Assembly: GCA_027343695.1 (NCBI GenBank)
Contig: DAHWKJ010000070.1
Coordinates: 20,560-84,559 of the forward strand
Reading direction: 5' to 3'
Source of the DNA: Sulfobacillus sp.
Lineage (GTDB): Bacteria > Bacillota > Sulfobacillia > Sulfobacillales > Sulfobacillaceae
DNA length: 64,000 nt
Shown here: positions 27,496 through 35,967 of the stretch, piece by piece
How the letters are laid out: every line of letters starts with the position of its first letter
Position numbering within the stretch: the stretch's first letter is position 1
The notes under the pieces: model-generated
Told to the model about the DNA's origin: nothing
Database searches by the model: none
The model's input: the letters and a program-made list of their open reading frames with translations, nothing else
Translations under genes and position numbers: made by a program

Positions 27496-27930
27496 GCAAC
27501 AGTTCCTCCTTGATTAATGGAATATGATGGGATACTTTTCATCATATTCGCCACCAATCCGGAGTTACCTTGTTTTGCCATAGAGAATTTTCTCATTCGC
27601 GGGACTTCTGCAAATAAGTCTGGCGGTGTCAATCCACGTTGTGCTGGCGAGACCCCATAAAGGGTCCACACATACGGAGAATAGCCACGAACTCCAGGGC
27701 TTCCAACTGGAGTGTCGACAGCCCCAGCTGAACACTACCAGAGATAAGACGCGGAATGCATGGCGAACGCGCACCCTGGATAGGGGGTCAAGGCCTCGGG
27801 CAACGTGGAATCCGGCTATAGGGACCCCACGGTCGACACCTACGTCTCCGATGCATACAATGAGAATGGGTCTTTGACGGCGTCGGGGTCCATTGCGCCA
27901 TAGCAATACACCGTTGTGCCGCAAGATTCT
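27496..27930. other. Intergenic region with a possible gene fragment
   Basis: The plus-strand frame 27784-27903 (39 codons between stops) reads like part of a secreted protein (pattern GNVESGYRDPTVDTYVSDAY, then NENGSLTASGS) but has no start codon, so it may be a decayed gene. The rest shows no known element. A minus-strand frame of 119 codons (27565-27924) is Arg/Cys/Trp-rich and looks like a shadow. Confidence 0.3.
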
Positions 27931-27933
27931 CTC

Positions 27934-27957
27934 AGAGAGAGAGAGAGAGAGAGAGAG
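27934..27957 (+). repeat. (AG)12 dinucleotide repeat overlapping a ribosome binding site
   Basis: 24 nt of uninterrupted AG units ending in GG, 8 nt before the ATG at 27966. The purine tract itself supplies the Shine-Dalgarno sequence (GAGAGAGGGA). Such tracts change length by slipped-strand mispairing. Confidence 0.9.
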
Positions 27958-27965
27958 GGATCGTC

Positions 27966-28424
27966 ATGAAAAAGAGTCGGATGGCCGCCAGCGCCCTCGG
28001 CCTATTGATAATCGGAGGGGCATTCGGATTTTGGATGGGCCACATGTCCACAACGTCGGCCATTCGCAAAACGGGTCAGGCGGATCTCATGCAAGGCTAC
28101 GCTTTGTTCAATGAAGCCGACCACGCATTAGGCCAGGGGCAGCATATCGCGGCGCAAACCTGGTCCAGCGAGGGTGCCGCTTACATTCTGAGTGCCGTGG
28201 CCCCCCTCAACCAAGTTGGTGTTTCGGGGACTTCTACGATCTCGGATTATCTACAGACTGCGCAATATGCTGTTGTTACAGGCCAAGCCTCCCCCCATCA
28301 AAAACATGTCTTGCAGACCTTTGAACAGTCGCTCGCGCCTTATGTCCACAAAAATTATGGCACAATTTCCGACGCCGCACTAAGGCGAGCATTCGCCCGA
28401 ATCCATTCGGCCATGGCTCAATAA
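27966..28424 (+). CDS. Small secreted or membrane-anchored protein of unknown function
   Basis: 152 aa. N-terminal basic residues and a hydrophobic helix (about 8-27) form a signal peptide or anchor, followed by an all-helical extracytoplasmic domain (about 30-152) rich in Ala, Gln and His. No family recognised. It starts right after a (GA)12 tract that overlaps its ribosome binding site, so its expression may be variable. A long leader without other signals precedes it. Confidence 0.65.
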   Translation: MKKSRMAASALGLLIIGGAFGFWMGHMSTTSAIRKTGQADLMQGYALFNEADHALGQGQHIAAQTWSSEGAAYILSAVAPLNQVGVSGTSTISDYLQTAQYAVVTGQASPHQKHVLQTFEQSLAPYVHKNYGTISDAALRRAFARIHSAMAQ

Positions 28425-28621
28425 AACCCGCTAATTCTTGTCAAGGACCCGGGAAGAAGCCTAGGGCGACGCGACGTGTGTCACGGTATTTCGGGTACAC
28501 AAAAGACACCTTAAGGGCATGAAGGGTTTGATCCGATTTATGTTCCTCGGGTCGAGAATTTGCTGCGAGCTTTCTCCAGATACCGCCTCACGGTACACCC
28601 TGGCGAGCGTCCCGACTCAGG

Positions 28622-29878
28622 CTAAGGCAAAATAGCGTGGACCGAAGTCAAGGCATCCCCATAGCGTTTCTCTCCACTCCGCAAATGGAGGGCCAGCGGA
28701 GTCACCATCACCTGATTTGCTAAGACCGGTTCGGTACCGGGCCCTTGGGAATACCCGACGAACGCATGAATGGCAAAGTGTTGCCCCTCAACGATGCCGA
28801 GGTATAACAGGACATGGCCGGGCATGTAGAGTTCATCACCTGGTTTAGCCTGGTGTAAGGCTTGTTCCCAATCATGATCCAACGGCACGCGGTGTGGCAG
28901 TGCCAAGCTTTGGGATTTGCTGTTGCGGGGCAATTGCACCCCAACGGTACGATACACATCCATAATGAAACTCGAACAATCATGCCGATTAAAACTATCG
29001 CCCCAGCCATAACGATCCCCTAAGAGAGCAAAGGCGCTGGTTATGACCGACTGACGATGGGCCGGAAGAAACCCGTCGACGACAGGAGCCGTCCGGGCCA
29101 GCAACCGAGGAACAATAGACAGTTGGCCCTCTGGTTTTCTTAGAGGCATATCCACGACGTAATGCCATATCGAGGCCTGACGCGACATGACCTTCTCTGG
29201 CTCCAGGCTCTTTGGCACCCAATCTCCAAATTCGAGCGGTATCGGGCCGGGGCTCTCGTTATAAGGATCCGGTTCCACGCTAACCCCCCGCCCAACCACG
29301 ACCACCGGCTCTATTACCTGGGCATAACGTTCCCAGGTGTCCTTGTCGCACCAAGCAATATGAGATTTCATAATCCATCCTTGATACGTGCGGGATTGCA
29401 CGAGGTACCACTCGTGGTCTCGACTCTCACCGAGAATCAGCACGGGTTCAAACGTGTGCAGGGCGGTTTGCTGTACCTGATCGAACTCTCGGTCTGCCGC
29501 ACTTCGAAATATTGCCTGGGATGTGGGCCACGCTCCAATCGGAGCCCGGCAAATACTAAACCCAAACCGCTCTGTAACCGGACGAATGGCCGTATTCTCC
29601 TCGATCCGGTCGCGCCCTGCCGAGTCTAGTGGTCGGCCATCGTGAAGATATCCGTCATCCGGAACGGGAAGCCCCTCGGCCACCCATTTCAGTGGTGCGG
29701 TAAAATTCTCGGCAATTTTTTCCAGATCTGCAAGATGAGCACTGGCGGCGATCGTGCGGCGAATCCTGCCGACATCGAAAACAGTCGTCCCATCATTAAC
29801 GCGTGCCAACCAAAATTCTGGGTTCAGCATCGACGGGGTCACTCCCGGCACGGTAAACGGCGTTGGTTTTTGGCTCAT
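28622..29878 (-). CDS. ykfC: NlpC/P60 endopeptidase with SH3-like domains (YkfC-like)
   Basis: 418 aa. N-terminal helical part starting with a LNPEFWLARV pattern, two bacterial SH3-like domains (about residues 100-260, including SRTYQGWIMKSHI) and a C-terminal NlpC/P60 peptidase (about 280-415) with the nucleophile Cys in HDCSSFIMDVYR (about 304-315) and His in HVLLYLG. No signal peptide is seen. This architecture is that of YkfC, which cuts gamma-D-Glu-diaminopimelate bonds in cell-wall peptides. The start overlaps the upstream epimerase gene (ATGA), as expected for a murein-peptide recycling pair. Confidence 0.86.
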   Translation of the reverse strand: MSQKPTPFTVPGVTPSMLNPEFWLARVNDGTTVFDVGRIRRTIAASAHLADLEKIAENFTAPLKWVAEGLPVPDDGYLHDGRPLDSAGRDRIEENTAIRPVTERFGFSICRAPIGAWPTSQAIFRSAADREFDQVQQTALHTFEPVLILGESRDHEWYLVQSRTYQGWIMKSHIAWCDKDTWERYAQVIEPVVVVGRGVSVEPDPYNESPGPIPLEFGDWVPKSLEPEKVMSRQASIWHYVVDMPLRKPEGQLSIVPRLLARTAPVVDGFLPAHRQSVITSAFALLGDRYGWGDSFNRHDCSSFIMDVYRTVGVQLPRNSKSQSLALPHRVPLDHDWEQALHQAKPGDELYMPGHVLLYLGIVEGQHFAIHAFVGYSQGPGTEPVLANQVMVTPLALHLRSGEKRYGDALTSVHAILP

Positions 29879-30954
29879 GAGGATACTCCTTCTGGTATAA
29901 AGTGCACTCCCAAGCCGGGTTCCGAAGGCAGTGTGATATTGCCTCCTTGATAGGACAACCCGCCCTCTGCCTTGGTGTCACGGAGAAAGTATGCGGCATC
30001 TAAGTCCACATACTTGGCCTGATACGCCACCGCAAACAGGGCAGCGGCGGTCACCGAAGCCATCCCTTCCATCATGCTACCCACCATCAGTTCCAGCCCC
30101 GCCCCGGCCACCAGCTCGGCCATCGTCGAGGCCGTAGCTAGTCCCCCAGTTTTCATGAGTTTCACATTAATGATGTCCGCCGCGCCTAAATCCAGGATCC
30201 GGCGTAGCTGTTCGAGTCCGAATACGCTCTCGTCTGCCGCAATCGGGATCGGACTCGCATGGGTGATCGCACTTAGACCGGTAATGTCATGCGCCGCCAC
30301 AGGTTGCTCGATAAATTCCACAGCCCAATCGGCTAACACCTCACAAGCTGCAAGACTCTCACGTACCGTCCAAGCCTGATTCGGGTCCAACCATACTGCA
30401 ATGTCGCTCGGGATTACTTGACGGATGGCCATCACGCGTTCGACGTCATGGCCATCATGACCCCCGAGCTTAATTTTGAGATGTTTAAATCCTTGGGTTA
30501 CCAACGACTCAGCTTGGCGTTGCATTGCCTCGCTATCAGCCAAACTGACGGTCGCGTCGGTCCATAGCGGCCTTAAGATGCCCCCTAAATACCCGAGGAG
30601 AGATTCTTGGTGGACCTGGGCATAGAGATCATGGAGTGCAATGTCCACGGCCGCTTTGGCCGAGGTGTTCCCGACAATAGATCCCCGAATCACCCGAAAT
30701 ACTTGGTGCCTATCTTCCAAATCGATGCCCTGGATAGCAGGGAGGATATGTTGTTCCAACGCGCCCATAATGGAGGCCACAGTTTCCCCAGTAATGGCTG
30801 CCGTAGGGGCGGCGGACCCGATTCCAACTATCCCCACATCGGTGGTCAGAACGACACGGATTTCATCGACCGCAGTCACCGAACGAAGTGCCGTCCTAAA
30901 CGGGACCGATAATGGGAGGAGACAATGTTGCACCGTATATCCTTGAAGTTTCAT
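29875..30954 (-). CDS. ykfB: L-Ala-D/L-Glu dipeptide epimerase (enolase superfamily)
   Basis: 359 aa. Capping domain (about 1-125), then an enolase-type barrel with KIKLGG (general bases, about residues 159-164), metal ligands Asp in VWLDPNQ (about 190), Glu in EFIEQP (about 218) and Asp in AADESVFG (about 243), and Lys in INVKLMKTGG (about 263-272), the pattern of dipeptide epimerases. Converts L-Ala-D-Glu from cell-wall turnover to L-Ala-L-Glu. Overlap with the YkfC-like gene supports this substrate over other muconate-type reactions. No Opp or LD-carboxypeptidase gene is directly attached. Confidence 0.88.
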   Translation of the reverse strand: MKLQGYTVQHCLLPLSVPFRTALRSVTAVDEIRVVLTTDVGIVGIGSAAPTAAITGETVASIMGALEQHILPAIQGIDLEDRHQVFRVIRGSIVGNTSAKAAVDIALHDLYAQVHQESLLGYLGGILRPLWTDATVSLADSEAMQRQAESLVTQGFKHLKIKLGGHDGHDVERVMAIRQVIPSDIAVWLDPNQAWTVRESLAACEVLADWAVEFIEQPVAAHDITGLSAITHASPIPIAADESVFGLEQLRRILDLGAADIINVKLMKTGGLATASTMAELVAGAGLELMVGSMMEGMASVTAAALFAVAYQAKYVDLDAAYFLRDTKAEGGLSYQGGNITLPSEPGLGVHFIPEGVSS

Positions 30955-31035
30955 AAAAACCCTCGCCTATCGTGGTCTATACAACTATTTCCATTGTAGC
31001 ACGGGCACTCCCACCAAGATACCCTCGTAGAAGCC

Positions 31036-32043
31036 CTAAAGAGTGTGGTCGGGAGATGGCGATGGACGGGGTACCCTTACCTCCTCAACGCGGTTCACCC
31101 GATCTACCTGATTCGCAGCGGGTTTGAGTGCCTGGAGGGCAAGATAACTCATCAGCGTAAAGAGCACCATCAGGTTGCCAACATGAAGTAAATAAGGTCC
31201 GGTAGCCACATGACTCAGCGCCACATAGGCTCCGCTAAAGATTTGCGTGAGCACCAAGACCACAAGCCACCAGGTCCCACGGCGTAAGTCGGGTCGAGTA
31301 GCCTGGACTCGGCGCAATTTCCAAAGCAGTTCGAGCACCAATGCCGCCAACCCCAAAGCGGCCACCCGATGCAAAAAATCAAGACCGGTATTACCGGTTA
31401 AGGGGGGAATCACTTTCCCATTACAAAGGGGCCAGCCTGTACACGCCTCACCGGCCTGACGAAAAGCCACATACGCTCCAAGATACATGGCGGCGTAGGT
31501 GTAGACCCAAATCATCCCAATACGCCATCGAAGTCCGGGAGGCATCGGTCGGGCTCTAAACGTGAGGCCGCCTACCTGTCCGACCGCTAATCGATCAATT
31601 TGCCAGATAAAAGCCGTCAGCAACGCAGTGCCCACCAATGCTAAGAACCCAAATCCCAAATGAAGGGCAAGAATTGCCGGAGGGTTGACAAATACCACAG
31701 CCAGAGCCCCGAGCCCTGATTGCACCACAATGAACCCGATTCCAAGAATCGCGAAGACCCGGGCTTCAATCCATTGCCGATATTGAATCCATGCCCACAC
31801 CATAAAAACCGTAGCAATCAGGGCAAATCCCCCGACGATGACGCGATGGCCAAACTCAATCAGGACATGCTCATTACTCAGGGTGGGAATGATCTTGCCA
31901 TTGCAGAGCGGCCAATCCGGTCCGCAGCCTAAAGCCGAATCGGTTTGGGTGTCTAAGAACCCCACCAAATCGACAATCGCCATCCCAACCGTGGAGACCA
32001 CCGCAAGAATCTTTAATAACATGGAGGGCCGCTTAATGGCCAT
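31036..32043 (-). CDS. ctaA: Heme A synthase (CtaA/COX15 family)
   Basis: 335 aa with about eight membrane helices and a clear internal duplication. The two halves each carry a Cys pair motif (CGPDWPLCNGKIIP at about residues 39-52 and CTGWPLCNGKVIPP at about 201-214) and a His pair near helix ends (EFGHR with the catalytic Glu at about 60-67, and FLHR). Oxidises heme O to heme A, required by the aa3-type oxidase encoded at 57-61 kb. It is separate from ctaB, which is not in the window. Starts at ATG 32043 with GGAGCGTGAC before it. Confidence 0.93.
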   Translation of the reverse strand: MAIKRPSMLLKILAVVSTVGMAIVDLVGFLDTQTDSALGCGPDWPLCNGKIIPTLSNEHVLIEFGHRVIVGGFALIATVFMVWAWIQYRQWIEARVFAILGIGFIVVQSGLGALAVVFVNPPAILALHLGFGFLALVGTALLTAFIWQIDRLAVGQVGGLTFRARPMPPGLRWRIGMIWVYTYAAMYLGAYVAFRQAGEACTGWPLCNGKVIPPLTGNTGLDFLHRVAALGLAALVLELLWKLRRVQATRPDLRRGTWWLVVLVLTQIFSGAYVALSHVATGPYLLHVGNLMVLFTLMSYLALQALKPAANQVDRVNRVEEVRVPRPSPSPDHTL

Positions 32044-32282
32044 AATGTCACGCTCCTTACAGAAATACCTCTGACATTGTACCGTGTGTCGAAGATTTTA
32101 AAAAATGCCAGGTCGAGCGTATCGCGACCGTGACCGCGTGGCAAGCTCTCAAAGAACTAGTCGGGGCATCCTTAGGCTTCACCACGCAACGTCCTGGCCT
32201 ACCACGAAATGACAGCGTTAGTTGATTCCCAAAAGAAAACGGAGCACAATGAAGGCGAACCCTAACAGAGGAGGCCTAGACC

Positions 32283-33071
32283 TTGGATAAAACGCCCTTA
32301 TTACCCATCGACAATACCCTGGCGGTCACACTTTGGTATGAAGGTCCGACTTTCCTGATCGCTGATAAACCCTTTGGGATGCCAACCTACCCAGACGATG
32401 CAAAAAGTCGTGGCACATTAGTCAACGCGTTACTCCAAAACAATCGTTGGCTCGCCGAGATGGAAACCAGTACCACTCCTGGGGTGGTGCATCACCTAAG
32501 AGACGACGACCGTGGTCTTACGCTCGTCGCTAAGAGCGACGAAATGGCGGAAACACTCCGGACCACATACCACGAAAAATCGATCACCTTTAGTTACCGG
32601 GTGCGGGTACCCAGCGAAATCATTCCCCAGCCCACCAACCTCGTGACCGTCTATGACCAACACCCCTATGACGAAATCACCGTCTATGATATCGACTCTG
32701 CACTCGGCGATACGAGAGAGTTGAGTCGCGAGTGGCTCGGTGACTCCGATTCGTCCGCCCGATTTGTGTGCTATCAAATGGATTTCCCCACACCCTCGAA
32801 GCCATTTCGAATCGGCCTAGCCCAACGCGTCATTCTTCCCAGTATTGACCTCTACACGGCGCCTACCTGAAGTGTGTGCAACGGAACGAAAGAGTTTCTT
32901 TCGTCGAATGGATTTGCCTATGTCGACCACCCACTGGCCGACCGAGCTAATGTGGAAACCATGAAGACCCTGTCTCGAGGTGAACGGGGCATCCCGCTGA
33001 TCGTTATGAATGGCGTCGTAACCATTGGCTTTGACCGCCAACGGCTAAAACAGTCTCTGGGTGTTTTTTAA
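32283..33071 (+). CDS. Selenoprotein: RluA-like domain fused to a glutaredoxin domain through a UGA (Sec196)
   Basis: 262 aa if the UGA at 32868-32870 is read as selenocysteine. Start TTG 32283, GAGGAGG about 9 nt upstream. Residues about 15-115 resemble RluA-family pseudouridine synthases (ADKPFGMP, GTLVNALL, PGVVHHLRDDDRGLTLVAK), but the catalytic Asp of HRLD is Arg73. Residues about 120-180 are unassigned. Residues 186-262 form a glutaredoxin/NrdH-like domain: IDLYTAPT-U-SVC-NGTKEFL gives a UxxC redox motif, then the cis-Pro block RGIPLIVMNG and GFDRQRLKQSLG. The two parts share one frame, and the first redox residue is the UGA. A SECIS-like hairpin follows. A separate glutaredoxin start (ATG 32778) is possible but lacks a ribosome binding site. 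Likely a redox enzyme; substrate unknown. Confidence 0.75.
32871..32904 (+). promoter_or_regulatory. Putative bacterial SECIS element in the glutaredoxin selenoprotein
   Basis: Perfect 8-bp stem, 32886-32893 (ACGAAAGA) with 32897-32904 (TCTTTCGT), loop GTT. The loop begins 23 nt after the UGA and its first base is G, both matching the bacterial SECIS consensus. It lies inside the coding region, as usual in bacteria. Confidence 0.75.
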
Positions 33072-33308
33072 GCAGATCCAGGCGCCATGGGAAAGCCCTT
33101 CTGGTATCTCTTGGCGTACCCTTTTTAACGAACGGGGATGTCCGGTCACGGGACGTCCCTCTAGCTTGTCTCTCACGAAATAAGCGCCGTCAATTCAATA
33201 ATGCCGTACAGATCACCGATACATTAGGGCGTTACACGGATTACCTCTTGCTCTGGCGATGCAAACCGGTACAATGAGAGCTACGAGTTGTCGACTGGGC
33301 GGTGAACC

Positions 33309-33983
33309 ATGGGTATTCAACGACCATCCTTACCTAAATGTCCTCGATGCGAAAAAACCATTCGCGCGGGGGATTTGTTCTGTCGGCATTGTGGCCTCCA
33401 ATTAGAACCTGCTCGCTCAGGGACTCATGGATTTCGACGGGTAGCCTATCTTGCAGCGGTAGTCGTGACCGCCGCCGTGAGTGCGGTCGTCATTCTGCAC
33501 GCCGTGACCACACCCTTGGCTTTAGGTCCCACGACGAGCACCCGGGGTCAAACCGCTACGGTGTCACAGCCTGCCGCGACGGATTCGGCAGCCAACACCA
33601 GTCCATCGCCTACGACGAGTGCCACCGCATCGAGAGCCTGGTCCACGCATAGCGTTAATGCCCATGGTGTCGGATTTTCTTTGCAACTACCTACCAATTG
33701 GATAGCAAGTCCTACATCTCGTCCCGATTATTGGCTCTGGACGGCCCCAAATGGAGTCGGTCAGGTCACGCTCGTAGTGAAGACGTATCGGAATTCAGGT
33801 GCCACCGAAAGTTTAGGACCCAACGCCTACGGAACCCCCATAACCACCTCGACCTCCGGTATTGCGTCTCAACAGCTCGATGTCAAGTGGGCACCACAAC
33901 ACTGGCTATGGGTCACCATGAAGGTGCCAAAGAGCCAACTGTCACGCCTCGGCACCATCGCCCGGAGTGTCAACATCACCTAA
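33309..33983 (+). CDS. Zinc-ribbon membrane protein of unknown function
   Basis: 224 aa. N-terminal zinc ribbon with two CxxC knuckles (CPRCEKTIRAGDLFCRHC, about residues 11-28), a membrane helix (about 45-67), a Thr/Ser-rich linker (about 75-110) and a C-terminal extracytoplasmic domain (about 115-224) with a beta pattern similar to PsbP-like/DUF-type sensor domains. No family named with confidence. ATG at 33309, preceded by GGGCGGTGA. Topology: ribbon inside, domain outside. Confidence 0.7.
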   Translation: MGIQRPSLPKCPRCEKTIRAGDLFCRHCGLQLEPARSGTHGFRRVAYLAAVVVTAAVSAVVILHAVTTPLALGPTTSTRGQTATVSQPAATDSAANTSPSPTTSATASRAWSTHSVNAHGVGFSLQLPTNWIASPTSRPDYWLWTAPNGVGQVTLVVKTYRNSGATESLGPNAYGTPITTSTSGIASQQLDVKWAPQHWLWVTMKVPKSQLSRLGTIARSVNIT

Positions 33984-34179
33984 CCCGATAATTCTCCGCA
34001 TTATCCCGAATTTTTGAATGACCAACCATTTTTGCGAACGACGGCAGCCCGCATGCGACACAGCCATGAGCGTATAATCGCGTCGATAGATTCCCTGTCC
34101 CTATCTTATCGAAGGTATATACCGTCCTCGTTTTGCCGCTTGGGAAGGGCTTTGGTCATCACTCTGCGCTCTCGTTCCG

Positions 34180-35967
34180 TTACCCGACTGCACGACCGCT
34201 ACCCTGTTGCAGGAGATACATCTTATGATAAAGCCCTTCACGAGCTAGAAGCTCCTGGTGGTTCCCCCGTTCCACAATTTCCCCGTGATTCAACACCAAA
34301 ATCAAATCGGCATCTTGGATCGTTGAAAGACGATGCGCGATGGCAATCGTGGTCCGTCCATGCCGCATTTTTGCTAAGGCGGCTTGAATGGCTTCTTCAG
34401 TCTCGGTGTCCACACTGGCCGTGGCCTCATCCAAAACTAGAATTTTAGGGTCCATTGCCATCGTCCTGGCAAATGAGATGAGTTGCCGTTGCCCAGTGGA
34501 CAGTGTGGCCCCACGTTCGCCAATAGGGGCCTGGTAGGCACCGGGCAACTGACGAATGAAACTATCCGCCTGCACAAATTGGGCGGCGGATACCACCTGA
34601 TCCAAGCTGATCCCATCTTCACCGAGTCGGATATTTGAAGTAATATCGCCAACAAACAGAAAGGGGTCTTGTAGCACGAGTCCCATTTTGCGACGTAATT
34701 CCATGTTATCGAACGTACGTAAGTCCGACCCGTCAATGAGGATGCGGCCACGGTCCACCGGGTAAAAACGCATCAAGAGGTTGACGACAGAACTCTTGCC
34801 ACTGCCTGTATGACCCACGATGGCCACCGTTTGTCCGGGCTCTGCCGTGAAACTGACATGCTTTAAGACATCGGTTTTTCCGTCGTAGGAAAACGACACA
34901 TCCTCAAAGGTAATACGCCCCACGGTCACACGGGGATCCTGGTCCCCTTCCTGCCGTGGTCCGAGGCCGGGATTGTCGAGAATCTGAAAAACCCGCTCCG
35001 CGGATACCATCGCCTGTTGGAAAAAATTCATCCGTTGCAACATCCCATTTACCGGTTCGAAAAACCGGCTGAGATACGTTACAAACGCATATAACACACC
35101 GATATTCACCACCTGAGAAAACGAACGCATGCCGAAATACCACAACACCAACATCAACACCGATAAGTAGACCACATCCATCAACGGCCTTAACAACAGG
35201 CCATTAATCTGGGTATTGCGAAACCGCGCTCGGCGATAAGCCTCATTAATTTCCCCAAATTCGCGACGTAAGCGCGGTTCTTGGCGCATCGACTGAATCA
35301 CCGGCATCCCTTGTAGCGATTCATTCAATTTGGCGTTGAGAATCGATAAGCGCTGGCGCGTGATATGAAATATGGGACCACTCACTCTACCATAGAGAAA
35401 CATCACCCCCCCAACAACAGGAATCAGGATAAGAAAATAAGCGGCCAGTGTCGCATCCAGGGCAAACATGGCAATAAGAATTCCCACCAGGACGGTGATA
35501 TTTTGTACAAAACTAGACAAGACGGTCATGAACATATCTAGGATGGCCTGCGTGTCATTGGTGATGCGGGATACCAAGACCCCCACTGGGGTCCGGTCGA
35601 AGAACGCGAGCGCCAATTCCTGAATCTTATCGAAGAGCTCGACACGCAAGCGTTGGATAATATCCAGCGCGAGAATCTGAAACAACAACAGCTGGAAGAT
35701 ATTCAAGACCGAGGTGGCTACCACTAACCCCAGGTACGCCGCCGCCAATTCTATCAAGACCCCGCTGGGAAAATGCTTTGGAACCAAGTATCGATCGATA
35801 AAGATCTTGATGAGAATGGGTTGGAAGACGTCCGTAGCAGTCGCAGCCAAGAGGATGGCAATCGACAGCACGACCTTTGCGCGGTGTGGCAACATATAGC
35901 GCAAAAGACGCAAAAATACGCCGCGCGTTCTCGGCCCCTCGCGATAATCTAAGGTCTCCATACTCAC
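34180..35967 (-). CDS. ABC exporter, fused permease/ATPase half-transporter (second subunit)
   Basis: 595 aa. Six-helix exporter domain (about 25-320) and NBD: Walker A GHTGSGKSS (about residues 393-401), Walker B KILVLDEATAS with the catalytic Glu (about 510-520), switch His in IAHRLS. The ABC signature reads LSTGQ rather than LSGGQ. With the overlapping upstream gene, which has the opposite defect (Asp in place of the Walker B Glu), it makes a heterodimeric exporter of the BmrCD/TM287-288 type with one canonical and one degenerate ATP site. Probable drug or lipid efflux; substrate unknown. Confidence 0.9.
   Translation of the reverse strand: MSMETLDYREGPRTRGVFLRLLRYMLPHRAKVVLSIAILLAATATDVFQPILIKIFIDRYLVPKHFPSGVLIELAAAYLGLVVATSVLNIFQLLLFQILALDIIQRLRVELFDKIQELALAFFDRTPVGVLVSRITNDTQAILDMFMTVLSSFVQNITVLVGILIAMFALDATLAAYFLILIPVVGGVMFLYGRVSGPIFHITRQRLSILNAKLNESLQGMPVIQSMRQEPRLRREFGEINEAYRRARFRNTQINGLLLRPLMDVVYLSVLMLVLWYFGMRSFSQVVNIGVLYAFVTYLSRFFEPVNGMLQRMNFFQQAMVSAERVFQILDNPGLGPRQEGDQDPRVTVGRITFEDVSFSYDGKTDVLKHVSFTAEPGQTVAIVGHTGSGKSSVVNLLMRFYPVDRGRILIDGSDLRTFDNMELRRKMGLVLQDPFLFVGDITSNIRLGEDGISLDQVVSAAQFVQADSFIRQLPGAYQAPIGERGATLSTGQRQLISFARTMAMDPKILVLDEATASVDTETEEAIQAALAKMRHGRTTIAIAHRLSTIQDADLILVLNHGEIVERGNHQELLAREGLYHKMYLLQQGSGRAVG

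Noticed and set aside
32874..33071. Separate 65-codon glutaredoxin-like gene starting at GTG 32874
   Set aside because: It would lack the first redox residue and strand 1 of the fold, both of which are found in frame just before the UGA.
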